A stretch of DNA of 64,000 nt from Roseovarius aestuarii (GCA_027214255.1 JAPWHL010000002.1:124001-188000), one strand, 5' to 3'. Counted from the first letter of the stretch, positions 7,382-19,291 are shown. The notes: a model not told the origin generated them from the letters alone. Made by a program: numbers and translations.

Positions 7382-9232
7382 ATGGGCCCAGTGAATTTCC
7401 GCCGATCTACCCCTGTAAGCCTCGCATTCAGCCTTGTTTTGTTTGCTCAGAGCGCAATTGCCGATCCGCGTCACGGCATCGCAATGTACGGCGAGCCGGC
7501 ATTGCCAAATGATTTTGTGTCCCTGCCCTACGCCAACCCCGACGCCCCTCAAGGCGGCATTGTGACCACCGGAAACGTCGGCGGATTCGATTCGCTGAAC
7601 CCGTTTGCGGTGAAGGGGACGCCGCCATGGCAGCTGCGTTTCTTTGCATTCGAATCGCTCATGGGACGCTCATGGGATGAACCGTTCAGCCTATATGGTC
7701 TGTTGGCCGAAACCATCGAGGTCGGACCCGAGCGCGAGTGGGTGGAATTTACCCTGCGCCCTCAGGCCAAGTTTTCCGATGGCAGCCCCGTCACGGTCGA
7801 GGATGTGATCTGGTCCTATGAAACGATCGGGACGCGCGGACACCTGCGCTATCGCGATTTCTGGACCAAGGTGGCGCAAATTGAGCAAACCGGTCCACAC
7901 AGTTTACGCCTGACATTCAAACCGGGCGACGATGGAACTGTTGAACAGGATTTAGTCCTTGTCGCCGGAATGCGCCCCATGTTGAAGAAATCCCAGTGGG
8001 ACGGAAAAGTGTTTGAAGATGGGGCAATTACCGACGTGCCAATCGGCAGCGCGCCTTACGTGATTGACGATTTCGAGGTCGACCGCACGGTGGTTTTGCG
8101 CCGCAATCCCGATTATTGGGGCAATGACCTGCCCCTGCGACGCGGCACCGCCAATTTCGACGAAATCCGGATCGAGTTTTATGGTGACGACGCGGTTCTG
8201 AAAGAAGCATTCAAAGCTGGCGAGATCAGTTACATCCGCGAATTCAACGCCGAACGCTGGGCCGAACTTGCCAATCTCCCTGCCGTGAAGCGCGGTGAAA
8301 TCATCCAAAGCGAGATCCCGCATCAAAAGCCGTCGGGAATCACCGGGTTCGTGATGAACACCCGCCGTGCCCCTCTGGATGATTGGCGTGTGCGTGACGC
8401 CCTGATCCATGCGTTCAATTTTGAATACATCAATGAGGCGCTGACTGGCGGGCGGCAGCCTCGCATCACCTCGTATTATTCAAACTCGGTTCTGGGGATG
8501 GAACCCGGCCCTGCCCCTGCGCCCGTGCGCGCCTTGCTGGAACCATACGCCGACACATTGCTGCCCGGTGCGATCGAGGGCTATGCCCTGCCTGTTTCGG
8601 ACGGGACCAAACGCAACCGGGCCAATATCCGCAAGGCCGTGGCCCTGCTGAAAGAGGCAGGATGGACCGTACAGGATGGGCAGTTGCGCAACGGCGCCGG
8701 ACAACCCCTGACCCTGACCGTGCTGCTGAAACAGGACGGGCTGATCCAACAGGCCACCTCCATGATGGATATCTACGCCCGTGCGCTGGAGCGGCTGGGG
8801 ATCTCCCTAACATTGGAAACCACGGACAAGGCGCAATTTGCGGTGCGTGAGGCCAATTACGATTTCGACATGACCTTTATCCGTCGCGACCTGACCCTGA
8901 GTCCCGGCAATGAACAATATTTCTATTGGGGTGCCAAAGGCGCGGATGAACCCGGAAGCCGCAATCTGATGGGCATGAACAGCCCCGCCGCCGAGGCAAT
9001 GATTGCCGCCATGTTGTCGGCCAAGACCCGCGAGGACTTTATCAACGCCACCCGCGCATTAGATCGGGTGTTGATTTCCGGTCGCTATGTCATTCCAATT
9101 CATCAATATTCAGTCGGACGTATTGCCCATGATGCCAGCCTGACCTATCTACACGATCGGTTACCCATCTATGGCGATGGCGTCGGGTTTTTGCCCGAGG
9201 TCTGGTGGATGACCGGGGACGAGCGAGATTGA
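7382..9232 (+). CDS. Extracellular solute-binding protein family 5 (YejA/oligopeptide type)
   Basis: Periplasmic substrate-binding component of a peptide ABC transporter, 616 residues. A signal peptide runs to about residue 27 (hydrophobic V-S-L-A-F-S-L-V-L-F-A, cleavage near A-I-A-D). The mature start H-G-I-A-M-Y-G-E-P followed by F-D-S-L-N-P-F is typical of the YejA branch, which in other bacteria works with YejB, YejE and YejF in uptake of peptides such as microcin C. No permease or ATPase gene lies beside it here, so it is an orphan. AGGA sits 11 bases before ATG 7382. Confidence 0.9.
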   Translation: MGPVNFRRSTPVSLAFSLVLFAQSAIADPRHGIAMYGEPALPNDFVSLPYANPDAPQGGIVTTGNVGGFDSLNPFAVKGTPPWQLRFFAFESLMGRSWDEPFSLYGLLAETIEVGPEREWVEFTLRPQAKFSDGSPVTVEDVIWSYETIGTRGHLRYRDFWTKVAQIEQTGPHSLRLTFKPGDDGTVEQDLVLVAGMRPMLKKSQWDGKVFEDGAITDVPIGSAPYVIDDFEVDRTVVLRRNPDYWGNDLPLRRGTANFDEIRIEFYGDDAVLKEAFKAGEISYIREFNAERWAELANLPAVKRGEIIQSEIPHQKPSGITGFVMNTRRAPLDDWRVRDALIHAFNFEYINEALTGGRQPRITSYYSNSVLGMEPGPAPAPVRALLEPYADTLLPGAIEGYALPVSDGTKRNRANIRKAVALLKEAGWTVQDGQLRNGAGQPLTLTVLLKQDGLIQQATSMMDIYARALERLGISLTLETTDKAQFAVREANYDFDMTFIRRDLTLSPGNEQYFYWGAKGADEPGSRNLMGMNSPAAEAMIAAMLSAKTREDFINATRALDRVLISGRYVIPIHQYSVGRIAHDASLTYLHDRLPIYGDGVGFLPEVWWMTGDERD

Positions 9233-9292
9233 TCTGACCAAAGCCGGGGAAATCGGCGTGCGGATCATAAAGACCTAAACAGGTAAGGCAAA

Positions 9293-9409
9293 ATGATGAA
9301 ACATCTGATTGTTGTTGCGCTTCTGACAGCCGTAGCAGGCTGTGCCACTGTCGACGGAATTGGCCGCGATGTATCTGGCGCTGCGCGCGGCGTGCAAAGC
9401 TGGTTTTAA
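9293..9409 (+). CDS. Entericidin-like small lipoprotein
   Basis: A 38-residue product with two adjacent ATG codons at the start (9293 and 9296), a hydrophobic signal and a lipobox A-V-A-G-C, then the short tail A-T-V-D-G-I-G-R-D-V ending in Q-S-W-F. Size, lipobox and the G-x-G-R-D-V motif match the entericidin A/B family of tiny envelope lipoproteins. A Shine-Dalgarno TAAGG lies about 5 bases upstream. It follows the yejA-like gene by 60 bases. A weak stem (AGCCCT/AGGGCT, 9415-9431) with three T follows the stop. Confidence 0.8.
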   Translation: MMKHLIVVALLTAVAGCATVDGIGRDVSGAARGVQSWF

Positions 9410-9414
9410 GCCCG

Positions 9415-9433
9415 AGCCCTCTTGAAGGGCTTT
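9415..9433 (+). terminator. Weak terminator-like hairpin after the entericidin gene
   Basis: AGCCCT (9415-9420) pairs with AGGGCT (9426-9431), followed by TTT including the stem's last base. The U tract is short, so termination would be partial. Confidence 0.4.
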
Positions 9434-9591
9434 GGCGCAACCGCGTGACCTGACAGACCAAAGGCCGCCCGCGATACGCGGACGGGTTTTATTGTCATGT
9501 CTGGTGCTGTGGTGAACGCATACCCAAAACCGGCCCGATTGGAGGGCCGCTTGTGCCATTCATCCAAATGGGCAGCGCGGCGCCCCACCCT

Positions 9592-10539
9592 TTAGCCGAA
9601 TTTCGCCATTCTTGCAGCGCGCAAGCGTTCAAAGTCATCGCCTGCGTGATAGGATGAGCGCGTCAGAGGTGTAGCCGACACCATCAAGAATCCCTTACCA
9701 AACGCGGCCTTTTCATAGGCGGCAAATTCATCAGGTGTGACAAACCTGTCCAGCGTGTGGTGCTTGGGCGTTGGTTGAAGATATTGGCCGATCGTCAGAA
9801 AATCGATGTTTGCCGCGCGCATGTCATCCATCACCTGATGCACGCTTTGACGATCTTCGCCCAGCCCCACCATGATACCGGATTTGGTAAACATCGTCGG
9901 ATCCATTTCCTTGACCCGCTGCAACAGGCGCAGCGAATGGAAGTACCGCGCGCCGGGCCGTACTGTGGGGTAAAGCCCCGGCACCGTTTCCAGATTGTGG
10001 TTAAACACGTCTGGACGCGCCTCGACCACGACTTCCAGAACCGATGGATCGCAATGCAGAAAATCCGGAGTCAGGATTTCGATCGTGGTTTTCGGACTGC
10101 GGTGGCGGATTGCCCGGATGGTTTGCGCAAAATGTTCAGCACCGCCATCTGCCACGTCATCGCGGTCTACCGATGTCACAACCACATGGTTCAACCCCAG
10201 CTTTGAGACCGCATCAGCCACACGTCCCGGTTCAAACGCATCTAAGGATTCGGGCGGTTTGCCAGTGGCAATGTTGCAAAAGCTGCAGGCGCGGGTACAG
10301 ACCTCGCCCATGATCATCATGGTGGCGTGGCCTTGGCTCCAACATTCTCCAACGTTGGGGCATCCCGCCTCTTCACAGACGGTGACCAGCTTGTGCTCGC
10401 GCATGATTTTCGCTGTATCAGCATAGCCCTTGCCGCCGGGGGCCTTAACCCTGATCCAGCTGGGTTTTTTGGGCTGGGCATTGTCCGGGCGGCGCGCCTT
10501 TTCAGGGTGGCGCTGCTCGGGGATTTTGATGTCTCGCAC
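9592..10539 (-). CDS. lipA: Lipoyl synthase (radical SAM)
   Basis: Inserts two sulfurs into protein-bound octanoyl chains to make lipoyl groups for 2-oxoacid dehydrogenases and glycine cleavage. The 315-residue enzyme has both iron-sulfur motifs: the auxiliary cluster cysteines 55, 60 and 66 ([12 protein letters not shown]) and the radical SAM cluster cysteines 81, 85 and 88 (C-T-R-A-C-S-F-C), plus the late R-S-S-Y-H-A serine motif. The start is a GTG at 10539 with GGGGAA upstream. It stands alone on the minus strand downstream of oxyR. Confidence 0.97.
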   Translation of the reverse strand: MRDIKIPEQRHPEKARRPDNAQPKKPSWIRVKAPGGKGYADTAKIMREHKLVTVCEEAGCPNVGECWSQGHATMMIMGEVCTRACSFCNIATGKPPESLDAFEPGRVADAVSKLGLNHVVVTSVDRDDVADGGAEHFAQTIRAIRHRSPKTTIEILTPDFLHCDPSVLEVVVEARPDVFNHNLETVPGLYPTVRPGARYFHSLRLLQRVKEMDPTMFTKSGIMVGLGEDRQSVHQVMDDMRAANIDFLTIGQYLQPTPKHHTLDRFVTPDEFAAYEKAAFGKGFLMVSATPLTRSSYHAGDDFERLRAARMAKFG

Positions 10540-10689
10540 GGTTTATTCCCCGCGAATGGTTTCGTAACTGTTTGTATGTATAGAAGCAGGCGGGGGAAAG
10601 TACCAGTTTTGCAAACGTTGCCACGCAGCGCGCGCCGCAAGTAACCAGTGCCCCCGCCACGGTAGTAACGTGTTGTGTAAATGATTATC

Positions 10690-10724
10690 ATGCGCCGCCT
10701 TGCCCCCGCGCTTGGGCGGCGCAT
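10690..10724 (-). terminator. Strong hairpin just after the oxyR stop
   Basis: ATGCGCCGCC (10690-10699) and GGCGGCGCAT (10715-10724) form a perfect 10-bp stem 9 bases past the oxyR stop codon. No run of U follows on the minus strand, so it may stabilise the mRNA end or terminate imperfectly. A palindrome ATGATTATCAT (10681-10691) overlaps its edge. Confidence 0.5.
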
Positions 10725-10732
10725 GTGTTTCT

Positions 10733-11677
10733 CTAGGCATCCGTCGGTATTGGTGTCTGCCGCATTTCATTCACCACAGTGTTCCCAACCCGGGCCAGAA
10801 CCTCGGCCAAGGCCGCAAACCAGCCCGCGCCATCAGTGCCCGCGCGCCGGACCAAGACAATTGTGCGCAAAGGTTCGGGCGCTCCAAATCGGCGCAGATG
10901 CATGTCTGGGGCTGCGCGCTGTTCTGCGCGCGCGGCCAGTTCCGGCATCAACGTCAACCCGAATCCGGCTGCGACCAACCGCGTCAGGGTCGCAAGCGAT
11001 GAGGCCGCCATGTCGATCTGCGCATGTCGCCTGCCTCGCCCGCACAAATCCAGCGCCTGATCGGTCAGACAGTGCCCATCCTCAAGTAACAGCAAGGGCG
11101 ATTGCCCCAAACCATCTGGGCGCAATGTCTCGGGGGCGTCCTTGAACGCCTTTAACCGGGACGCGCTGCCAGCCAGCAAGAATCGATCCTGAAACAACGG
11201 TTCGGCGATCAACCCATCCTCTTCCACCGGCAAGGCCATCACAACCGCGTCCAATTGCCCGGTTTGAAGATCCGCAACCAAGCGTTCAGTCTTGGCTTCG
11301 TGCACTTGAACATCCAGCGATATGTCATGGCTGCGCAGTGATTCTAATGTGCCGGACAGAATATAGGGCGCAATTGTGGGGATCATTCCCAGGCGTAACC
11401 GCCCTGCCCGCGCACCTTGCCAGCGCGCCGCCTCTTCCAAAGCGTGCATTTCGGCGGCGACCCGATCCGCGTGAGACAGAATCAGTCTGCCAAAAGGTGT
11501 CAGCACCACGTCGCGTGCGCGCCGTTCAACAAGGGGTTGACCCAGATGTGTTTCCATCTCGCGAATTTGGACAGACAGGGCCGGTTGCGAAATATTTACA
11601 GTCGCCGCAGCCCGACCGAAATGGCGTTGTGCAGCCAGTGCGCGAAAGTAAGTCAGTTGTCGAAAGGATAAGGACAT
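10733..11677 (-). CDS. oxyR: Hydrogen-peroxide sensor, LysR-family regulator OxyR
   Basis: A 314-residue LysR protein with the N-terminal winged helix-turn-helix (about 1-60, M-S-L-S-F-R-Q-L-T-Y-F) and a substrate-like domain. The redox pair is present as Cys203 and Cys212 in E-D-G-H-C-L-T-D-Q-A-L-D-L-C, the wording of E. coli OxyR around its Cys199 and Cys208. Peroxide oxidises the pair to a disulfide and the protein then activates defence genes. The frame runs far upstream through antisense katG; ATG 11677 is the only start that fits the family. Divergent from katG, its probable target. Confidence 0.94.
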   Translation of the reverse strand: MSLSFRQLTYFRALAAQRHFGRAAATVNISQPALSVQIREMETHLGQPLVERRARDVVLTPFGRLILSHADRVAAEMHALEEAARWQGARAGRLRLGMIPTIAPYILSGTLESLRSHDISLDVQVHEAKTERLVADLQTGQLDAVVMALPVEEDGLIAEPLFQDRFLLAGSASRLKAFKDAPETLRPDGLGQSPLLLLEDGHCLTDQALDLCGRGRRHAQIDMAASSLATLTRLVAAGFGLTLMPELAARAEQRAAPDMHLRRFGAPEPLRTIVLVRRAGTDGAGWFAALAEVLARVGNTVVNEMRQTPIPTDA

Positions 11678-11692
11678 GGCAGAAATCTTATC

Positions 11693-11707
11693 ATAACTTT
11701 GAGTTAT
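11693..11707. promoter_or_regulatory. Probable OxyR operator between oxyR and katG
   Basis: ATAAC-TTTGA-GTTAT is a perfect inverted repeat with 5-base arms, 16 bases upstream of the oxyR start and 121 bases upstream of katG. Its form (inverted arms with a T-N11-A core) suits a LysR-type regulator acting on both divergent genes. Confidence 0.55.
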
Positions 11708-11710
11708 TGA

Positions 11711-14017
<2,307 letters not shown>

Positions 14018-14043
14018 ACTGAGTGACCACAAGTCATGAAACC

Positions 14044-14076
14044 ACGCCCCGGGAGCGATCCCGGGGCGTTTTTTTT
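14044..14076 (+). terminator. Rho-independent terminator of katG
   Basis: An 11-bp stem ACGCCCCGGGA/TCCCGGGGCGT (14044-14054 with 14059-14069) with loop GCGA is followed by T through 14076. It lies 27 bases past the katG stop. Confidence 0.93.
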
Positions 14077-14135
14077 GTGCGGCCGCGACTAGGCCAAGAA
14101 GCCCCGCGCCAATCACAGGGTGCGAGATACGCGCC

Positions 14136-15299
14136 CTAACCAATCATGCCACCCGCATCCCCCATACTGTCGTAATGGCGTTTAAGGCGTTGCAACGCGA
14201 TCCGCAGGACAATCTTGCCCGAACGCGCGGACCATCCCATCCGCTTTTCGGCGCGCTCCAAACCCTCAAGATGACAGCAGCAACGCAGCGCGATATCGGC
14301 CAGCCCTGGCCCCAGATCCTTTAACGCACTTTCGACACGGGCACGTGCATCCTCGGCCCCACGCGAATGTCCCCCGCGCGGCGCAGCGCGCGATCCCGAC
14401 GCAGTCAGAAAGCGATCCCAGTCCTGCGTGATCTGCGGCCCCAGTTGAGACAGCTCAAAATCCTCGCGCAGGCGTTCCCCCGCGCGGACCATATCATCCG
14501 TGATAAAGCGCGTTCCATCACGGTCTTTGCGCCGCGCCAATGAAATCAACGGTGACTCGCCCATGCTATAACGCACGCGACGTCGGGCCGCATCTGACGG
14601 GCTGTCATCGCTGTCGGCCCCGCCCCTATTGAACGCGCTTTGCGCATCTGCGAAACCTGACGCGCGGTTTTCAGCCCCCGCCATGAAGGCTCCCAATGCG
14701 TTGCGCCCGGATTTGGTGATATGATAACGCGACACCCGCCCCGGTGACTCGCAAGAAATCCAGCCTTTCAGCGCCATAGCCTCGGCCACGGCGCGGTCCA
14801 ACGTGGCCGTGCGGGTCGGATCATCATCAACGCCATCGCGAACGACAACCGCCTTGTCCATCTGTGCTGCGACCGCCAAAACCGCGCCGGTTTCACATAG
14901 GCGCCGTAAAATTCTAAGAGCTTCGCGACGCAATTGAGATTCGGTCACTTCGGCCACATTGGGTGCGGATGACGTGGCGCTCTTTTGATCTGGAGTATTG
15001 TTGGATTGTGGGGTCATGGCTGTCTCCTGAAGGGAAGAACCGGCCCCATGGCGGCGTGACACGCGGCACCCCAAACGCCGCAGCGCGTGGTCTACCAACA
15101 TGTCGTCACGACGGGATTCAAAGGTGCGGATACGGCGCAGCACTGTAGAGGCATGGCACCCGGTCTGGCGCGCCAAATCACGGATACTGGCACCCCTTTC
15201 TGTGTGCAAAAGATACAAACAGGCCCCGTCCGGCACCCAAGACGGCACCCGAGATGACACAATGGCACCCGATTCATAGCGTTGTCCACGTCCCAACAT
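14136..15299 (-). CDS. DUF6456-type helix-turn-helix protein
   Basis: A basic protein of 387 residues. The N-terminal part (about 20-75) looks like a helix-turn-helix (A-S-I-R-D-L-A-R-Q-T-G-C-H-A-S-T-V-L-R-R-I). The middle resembles a winged-helix segment (G-W-I-S-C-E-S-P-G-R-V-S-R-Y-H-I-T), and the C-terminal quarter, ending R-L-K-R-H-Y, fits the DUF6456 domain. The family is common in Rhodobacterales and its role is unknown; DNA binding is inferred. ATG 15299 is favoured over the longer frame because GAGGG lies 8 bases upstream. Two DnaA boxes lie about 65-85 bases upstream, between it and the divergent DUF6477 gene. Confidence 0.75.
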   Translation of the reverse strand: MLGRGQRYESGAIVSSRVPSWVPDGACLYLLHTERGASIRDLARQTGCHASTVLRRIRTFESRRDDMLVDHALRRLGCRVSRRHGAGSSLQETAMTPQSNNTPDQKSATSSAPNVAEVTESQLRREALRILRRLCETGAVLAVAAQMDKAVVVRDGVDDDPTRTATLDRAVAEAMALKGWISCESPGRVSRYHITKSGRNALGAFMAGAENRASGFADAQSAFNRGGADSDDSPSDAARRRVRYSMGESPLISLARRKDRDGTRFITDDMVRAGERLREDFELSQLGPQITQDWDRFLTASGSRAAPRGGHSRGAEDARARVESALKDLGPGLADIALRCCCHLEGLERAEKRMGWSARSGKIVLRIALQRLKRHYDSMGDAGGMIG

Positions 15300-15362
15300 G
15301 TACTGCCCTCTTTTGGTTTTTTTCCGCAGGGATTCTAACGGACAACAGTCCACCCCTGATCT

Positions 15363-15383
15363 TTATCCACAGACTTATCCACG
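15363..15383 (+). promoter_or_regulatory. Tandem DnaA boxes
   Basis: TTATCCACA (15363-15371) is a perfect consensus DnaA box, and TTATCCACG (15375-15383) is a one-mismatch copy in the same orientation, 12 bases on. A weaker TTGTCCACG lies inside the DUF6456 gene (15282-15290). They sit in the divergent promoter region of the DUF6456 and DUF6477 genes. A DnaA-controlled promoter is more likely than an origin, as no AT-rich unwinding element or larger box cluster is seen. Confidence 0.55.
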
Positions 15384-15564
15384 TCCTTGACCGCAACCTA
15401 TGAGAGAAAAAGTTACCGGTTCGTTAATTGTCAACACGCTCTCAACCATTGTTGCCAAAGGGTAAACAAAGGGAAATTCCGCCGTGCGTTGGTTCCGCCC
15501 TGCACGCAACACACTCGTAAGTTGTGATTAGGATGACGTCCCTCACTCAAATGTGGAGACCGCC

Positions 15565-15855
15565 ATGCAAGACTTGCTGACAGTGTTAAATACTCTGCGT
15601 CGACCTCAAATTCTGATCCGCGCCGCCCGGATCGGAGCAGCCGAATATCGCCGCGAGGCGCATTTGCGTCGTTATCTGGGATATGGGGCGCTGCCGCGCA
15701 GCGCATCGGCCCTGCGGCGTTTGGTAGACATGGAGGCAACGCTGGAAGAGCTGCGGCGAGACAAGGCAACCGGGTATTCGGCCACTCGCCATGTCGAAAT
15801 ACTCATCGCCATGATGGGCGAAGCGCGAATCCTGCGCACGGCCCATGTCGCGTAA
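15565..15855 (+). CDS. DUF6477-type small protein
   Basis: A basic, helical 96-residue protein (M-Q-D-L-L-T-V-L-N-T-L-R-R-P, then I-R-A-A-R-I-G-A-A-E-Y-R-R) resembling the DUF6477 family restricted mainly to Rhodobacteraceae. No function is known. An upstream GTG (15553) is in frame, but ATG 15565 has GGAG (15555-15558) 6 bases before it and is preferred. Divergent from the DUF6456 gene across the DnaA boxes; the pairing of two lineage-specific small families suggests a shared regulatory role, which is inference. Confidence 0.75.
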   Translation: MQDLLTVLNTLRRPQILIRAARIGAAEYRREAHLRRYLGYGALPRSASALRRLVDMEATLEELRRDKATGYSATRHVEILIAMMGEARILRTAHVA

Positions 15856-15926
15856 CAAAACGTACAGTTTGAAACGTCGCAAAGGGCGGGCCCAAGATCA
15901 GGCCCGCCCCCTGTTTTCGGTTTACA

Positions 15927-17471
15927 TCAAATGAACGAGTCGGGCATCGCCGCCTTTTTCTGTGCGACATACGCATCCAGCGCCTCAGCAATCGCCGGAT
16001 CCAGTGGCGGTTGCTGATAGGTGTCCAACATCCGGTTCACCCGCAAATTGGCCAAGGTCATTGTATCGCGCCCGCCTTCTTCCTCCCATGTCTCGAAAGG
16101 TTTGTAATCCAGCAATTCACTGCGCCAGAAAGCGTTCTTGAAATTGGCCTGCGTGTGCTCGCAGCCAAGAAAATGCCCGCCGGGGCCGACCTCGCGGATG
16201 GCATCCATCGCCTGACCGTTTTCGTCATGTGCCACGCCACGCGCAAGATGGTGCAACACACCCAATTGGTCGGCGTCCATCACGAATTTCTCGAACGAAC
16301 TGACCAGCCCGCCTTCCAGCCAACCACAGGCGTGCAGCATGAAATTGACGCCCCCCATCAGCACAGCGTTATGCGTATGGGCCGATTCATAAGCCGCCTG
16401 CGCATCGGGAAGCTTTGATCCGCACAGCCCTCCGCCCGAACGGAACGGTAGCCCCATACGGCGCGCCAACTGCCCTGCACCATAGAGAATATGGCTGGCT
16501 TCGGGAGTGCCGAACGTGGGTGCGCCCGAGTTCATGTCGATCGATGTCACAAACGCACCAAAAATCACCGGCGCACCGGGGCGGATCAGCTGACTATAGG
16601 CAATCCCGGCCAATGCCTCGGCCAAGACCTGTGTCAATGTGCCAACCACCGAAACCGGTGCCATCGCGCCGCCGACGATAAAGGGCGAAATGATGCAGGC
16701 CTGGTTGTTTTTGGCATATACTTCCAACGCGCCCATCATGATGTCGTCAAACGTCAAGGGCGAGTTGATGTTAATCAACGAGGTCATCACGGTGTTTTCC
16801 TGAACGAACTCTTTGCCGAACAGGATCTCACACATCTCTACGCTGTCTTGTGCACGGCTGGGTTCCGTCACCGAGCCCATGAACGGTTTGTCCGACAGGG
16901 TCATATGAGCGTGCAACATATCAAGGTGGCGTTTGTTCACGGCCACGTCAGTTGGTTCACATACTGTACCGCCGGAATGATGCAGCCATTTGGACATGTA
17001 GCCCAATTTCACGAATTTGCGGAAATCCGCCATCGTGGCATAGCGCCGCCCACCTTCTAGGTCGCGCACAAAAGGCGGGCCGTAAACGGGCGCGCACACC
17101 AGTGTATCGCCGCCGATTACGACATTGCGTTCAGGGTTGCGGGCATGTTGGGTATAGCTGCTGGGCGCGGTTTCACACAGCTTGCGTGCCAGACCGCGAG
17201 GAATGCGCACGCGTTCACCGTCAATTTCGGCCCCCGCCTCGCGCCAACGTTTTAATGCGGCCGGGTTGTTGACGAAATTTACCCCAACTTCGGCCAAAAC
17301 GGTTTCTGCGTTCGCCTCGATGATCTCCAGCGCTTCGTCGCTGAGCATATTATACAGCGGGATTTTGCGCTCGATATACTTGGCAGTCTCTATGCTGACG
17401 GCGGTCCGTTCGGCCCGACGCGCGGCCCCGCCGCCCCCACGTGCCCGTTTGCGTACGGCTTCTTCAGTCAT
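15927..17471 (-). CDS. Trimethylamine methyltransferase (MttB) family protein, non-pyrrolysine type
   Basis: A 514-residue member of the MttB superfamily, whose studied members move a methyl group from a quaternary or tertiary amine to a corrinoid protein. Family features include Y-N-M-L-S-D-E-A-L-E-I-I-E near the start, a glycine-rich central section and L-M-G-G-V-N-F-M-L-H-A-C-G-W-L-E-G-G. The frame is continuous and needs no amber read-through, so it belongs to the non-pyrrolysine group, some of which demethylate glycine betaine or related betaines. No corrinoid protein or reactivase gene is adjacent. ATG 17471 has AAGGA at normal spacing; the upstream extension is not family-like. Confidence 0.87.
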   Translation of the reverse strand: MTEEAVRKRARGGGGAARRAERTAVSIETAKYIERKIPLYNMLSDEALEIIEANAETVLAEVGVNFVNNPAALKRWREAGAEIDGERVRIPRGLARKLCETAPSSYTQHARNPERNVVIGGDTLVCAPVYGPPFVRDLEGGRRYATMADFRKFVKLGYMSKWLHHSGGTVCEPTDVAVNKRHLDMLHAHMTLSDKPFMGSVTEPSRAQDSVEMCEILFGKEFVQENTVMTSLININSPLTFDDIMMGALEVYAKNNQACIISPFIVGGAMAPVSVVGTLTQVLAEALAGIAYSQLIRPGAPVIFGAFVTSIDMNSGAPTFGTPEASHILYGAGQLARRMGLPFRSGGGLCGSKLPDAQAAYESAHTHNAVLMGGVNFMLHACGWLEGGLVSSFEKFVMDADQLGVLHHLARGVAHDENGQAMDAIREVGPGGHFLGCEHTQANFKNAFWRSELLDYKPFETWEEEGGRDTMTLANLRVNRMLDTYQQPPLDPAIAEALDAYVAQKKAAMPDSFI

Positions 17472-17719
17472 GTCGCCATCCTTGGATTGAGTTGGCACCC
17501 CCAATGGGCGCGGATTTGTCAGGTTTTATCCCAGCCCAAAACGGCACCGCACGAGATTTGCGTCCATTAAGAGGCAAAAACGACATGGCCCAGTCCGAAA
17601 CAGTCAGTCGTTGGTGAAACAGACGCGCAATCTAAGGCCAGACGCCACTTTCACTCAAACTTATCTTGGGTATCCCCGGAATCATTGCGCTTGGAACGCG
17701 GTATGACTAAGAGAAAATC

Positions 17720-19291
17720 ATGACAGATACATCCCATGACCGCCTTCTGATTATCGACTTTGGCAGTCAGGTGACGCAGCTAATTGCCCGTCGCCTGCGC
17801 GAGCTGAATGTTTATTGTGAAATTCATCCCTATCAGAAGGTGACTGACGCCTTTCTGACCGAGTTTGCGCCCAAGGCCGTGATCTTTTCCGGCGGGCCGG
17901 ATTCGGTGATGCGCGAAGGATCGCCGCGTCCGCCACAATCGGTTTATACGCTGGGCGTGCCGATCTTGGGGATTTGCTATGGTCAGCAGGTTATGATGCA
18001 TGATCTGGGTGGCCGCGTAGAGGCTGGCGAACATGCCACTGCTGAATTCGGACGCGCCTATATCACCCCGACTGAGGATCGTTGCGAGCTATTGAACGGA
18101 TGGTTCATGGATGGGTCCGGCCGCGAACAGGTCTGGATGAGTCATGGCGACCATGTCGCTGAAATTGCGCCGGGTTTCTCGGTCTATGGCACGTCGCCGG
18201 GCGCGCCCTTTGCCATTACCGGCGATGTCAAACGTCAGTTTTATGCGGCTCAGTTCCATCCCGAGGTGCATCACACGCCCAACGGCAAAACCGTGTATGA
18301 AAACTTTGTCCGCGCCGCCGGGTTCACCGGCGATTGGACCATGGCAGCCTATCGCGAAGACGCGATCCGCCTGATCCGCGAACAGGTTGGTGACCGAAAG
18401 GTGATTTGCGGGTTGTCGGGCGGTGTTGATTCCTCGGTTGCGGCCGTGTTGATCCACGAGGCGATCGGCGATCAATTAACCTGCGTGTTTGTCGATCACG
18501 GGCTTTTGCGCATGAACGAGGCGGACGAAGTCGTCACCATGTTCCGCGACAACTATAACATCCCCCTGATCCACGCCGACGAGGCCGAGCTGTTCTTGGG
18601 TGAACTTGACGGGGTAAGTGACCCGGAAACCAAGCGAAAAATCATTGGCCGCCTGTTTATTGACGTGTTCCAGAAATACGCTGGCGAAATCGAGGGCGCC
18701 GAGTTTCTGGCTCAGGGCACGCTTTATCCCGACGTCATTGAATCAGTCAGTTTTTCGGGCGGGCCATCCGTCACAATCAAGTCCCATCACAATGTTGGCG
18801 GTCTACCCGAAAAAATGGGCCTGAAACTGGTCGAGCCTTTGCGCGAACTGTTCAAGGACGAGGTTCGCGCGCTGGGCCGCGAGCTGGGCTTGCCGGACAG
18901 TTTCATCGGTCGTCACCCTTTCCCTGGGCCCGGTCTTGCCATTCGATGCCCCGGCGAAATCACCCGCGAAAAGCTGGAGATCCTGCGCAAGGCGGACGCG
19001 GTCTATATCGACCAGATCCGCAAGCACGGGCTTTATGATGAAATCTGGCAAGCATTTGTTGCCATTCTGCCCGTGCGCACCGTCGGTGTGATGGGCGATG
19101 GGCGCACTTATGATTTTGCCTGCGCGCTGCGTGCGGTAAATTCGGTCGATGGCATGACAGCGGATTACTATCCGTTCACCCATGATTTTCTGGGCGAAAC
19201 GGCCACACGCATCATTAACGAAGTGCGCGGCATTAATCGTGTGACCTACGACATTACCAGCAAACCCCCCGGCACGATCGAGTGGGAATAA
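17720..19291 (+). CDS. guaA: GMP synthase (glutamine-hydrolysing)
   Basis: Converts XMP to GMP using glutamine and ATP, the last step of guanine nucleotide synthesis. The 523-residue enzyme has a class I glutamine amidotransferase domain (Cys86 in G-I-C-Y-G-Q-Q, partner His and Glu in Q-F-H-P-E-V-H-H-T), the ATP pyrophosphatase P-loop S-G-G-V-D-S-S and the C-terminal dimerisation domain ending P-P-G-T-I-E-W-E. Length is normal. The Shine-Dalgarno before ATG 17720 is weak (AAGAGA). It stands alone on its strand, 101 bases before the transporter gene. Confidence 0.98.
   Translation: MTDTSHDRLLIIDFGSQVTQLIARRLRELNVYCEIHPYQKVTDAFLTEFAPKAVIFSGGPDSVMREGSPRPPQSVYTLGVPILGICYGQQVMMHDLGGRVEAGEHATAEFGRAYITPTEDRCELLNGWFMDGSGREQVWMSHGDHVAEIAPGFSVYGTSPGAPFAITGDVKRQFYAAQFHPEVHHTPNGKTVYENFVRAAGFTGDWTMAAYREDAIRLIREQVGDRKVICGLSGGVDSSVAAVLIHEAIGDQLTCVFVDHGLLRMNEADEVVTMFRDNYNIPLIHADEAELFLGELDGVSDPETKRKIIGRLFIDVFQKYAGEIEGAEFLAQGTLYPDVIESVSFSGGPSVTIKSHHNVGGLPEKMGLKLVEPLRELFKDEVRALGRELGLPDSFIGRHPFPGPGLAIRCPGEITREKLEILRKADAVYIDQIRKHGLYDEIWQAFVAILPVRTVGVMGDGRTYDFACALRAVNSVDGMTADYYPFTHDFLGETATRIINEVRGINRVTYDITSKPPGTIEWE

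Noticed and set aside
10681..10691. Fur-like palindrome ATGATTATCAT upstream of lipA
   Set aside because: It matches only the core of a Fur box, lies about 140 bases from lipA and overlaps the oxyR hairpin; not enough for a call.
15300..15564. Chromosome origin at the DnaA boxes
   Set aside because: Only two strong boxes, no AT-rich unwinding element, and flanking genes are not typical origin neighbours.
15927..17471. Pyrrolysine (amber) codon in the MttB homologue
   Set aside because: The reading frame has no in-frame TAG before its end.
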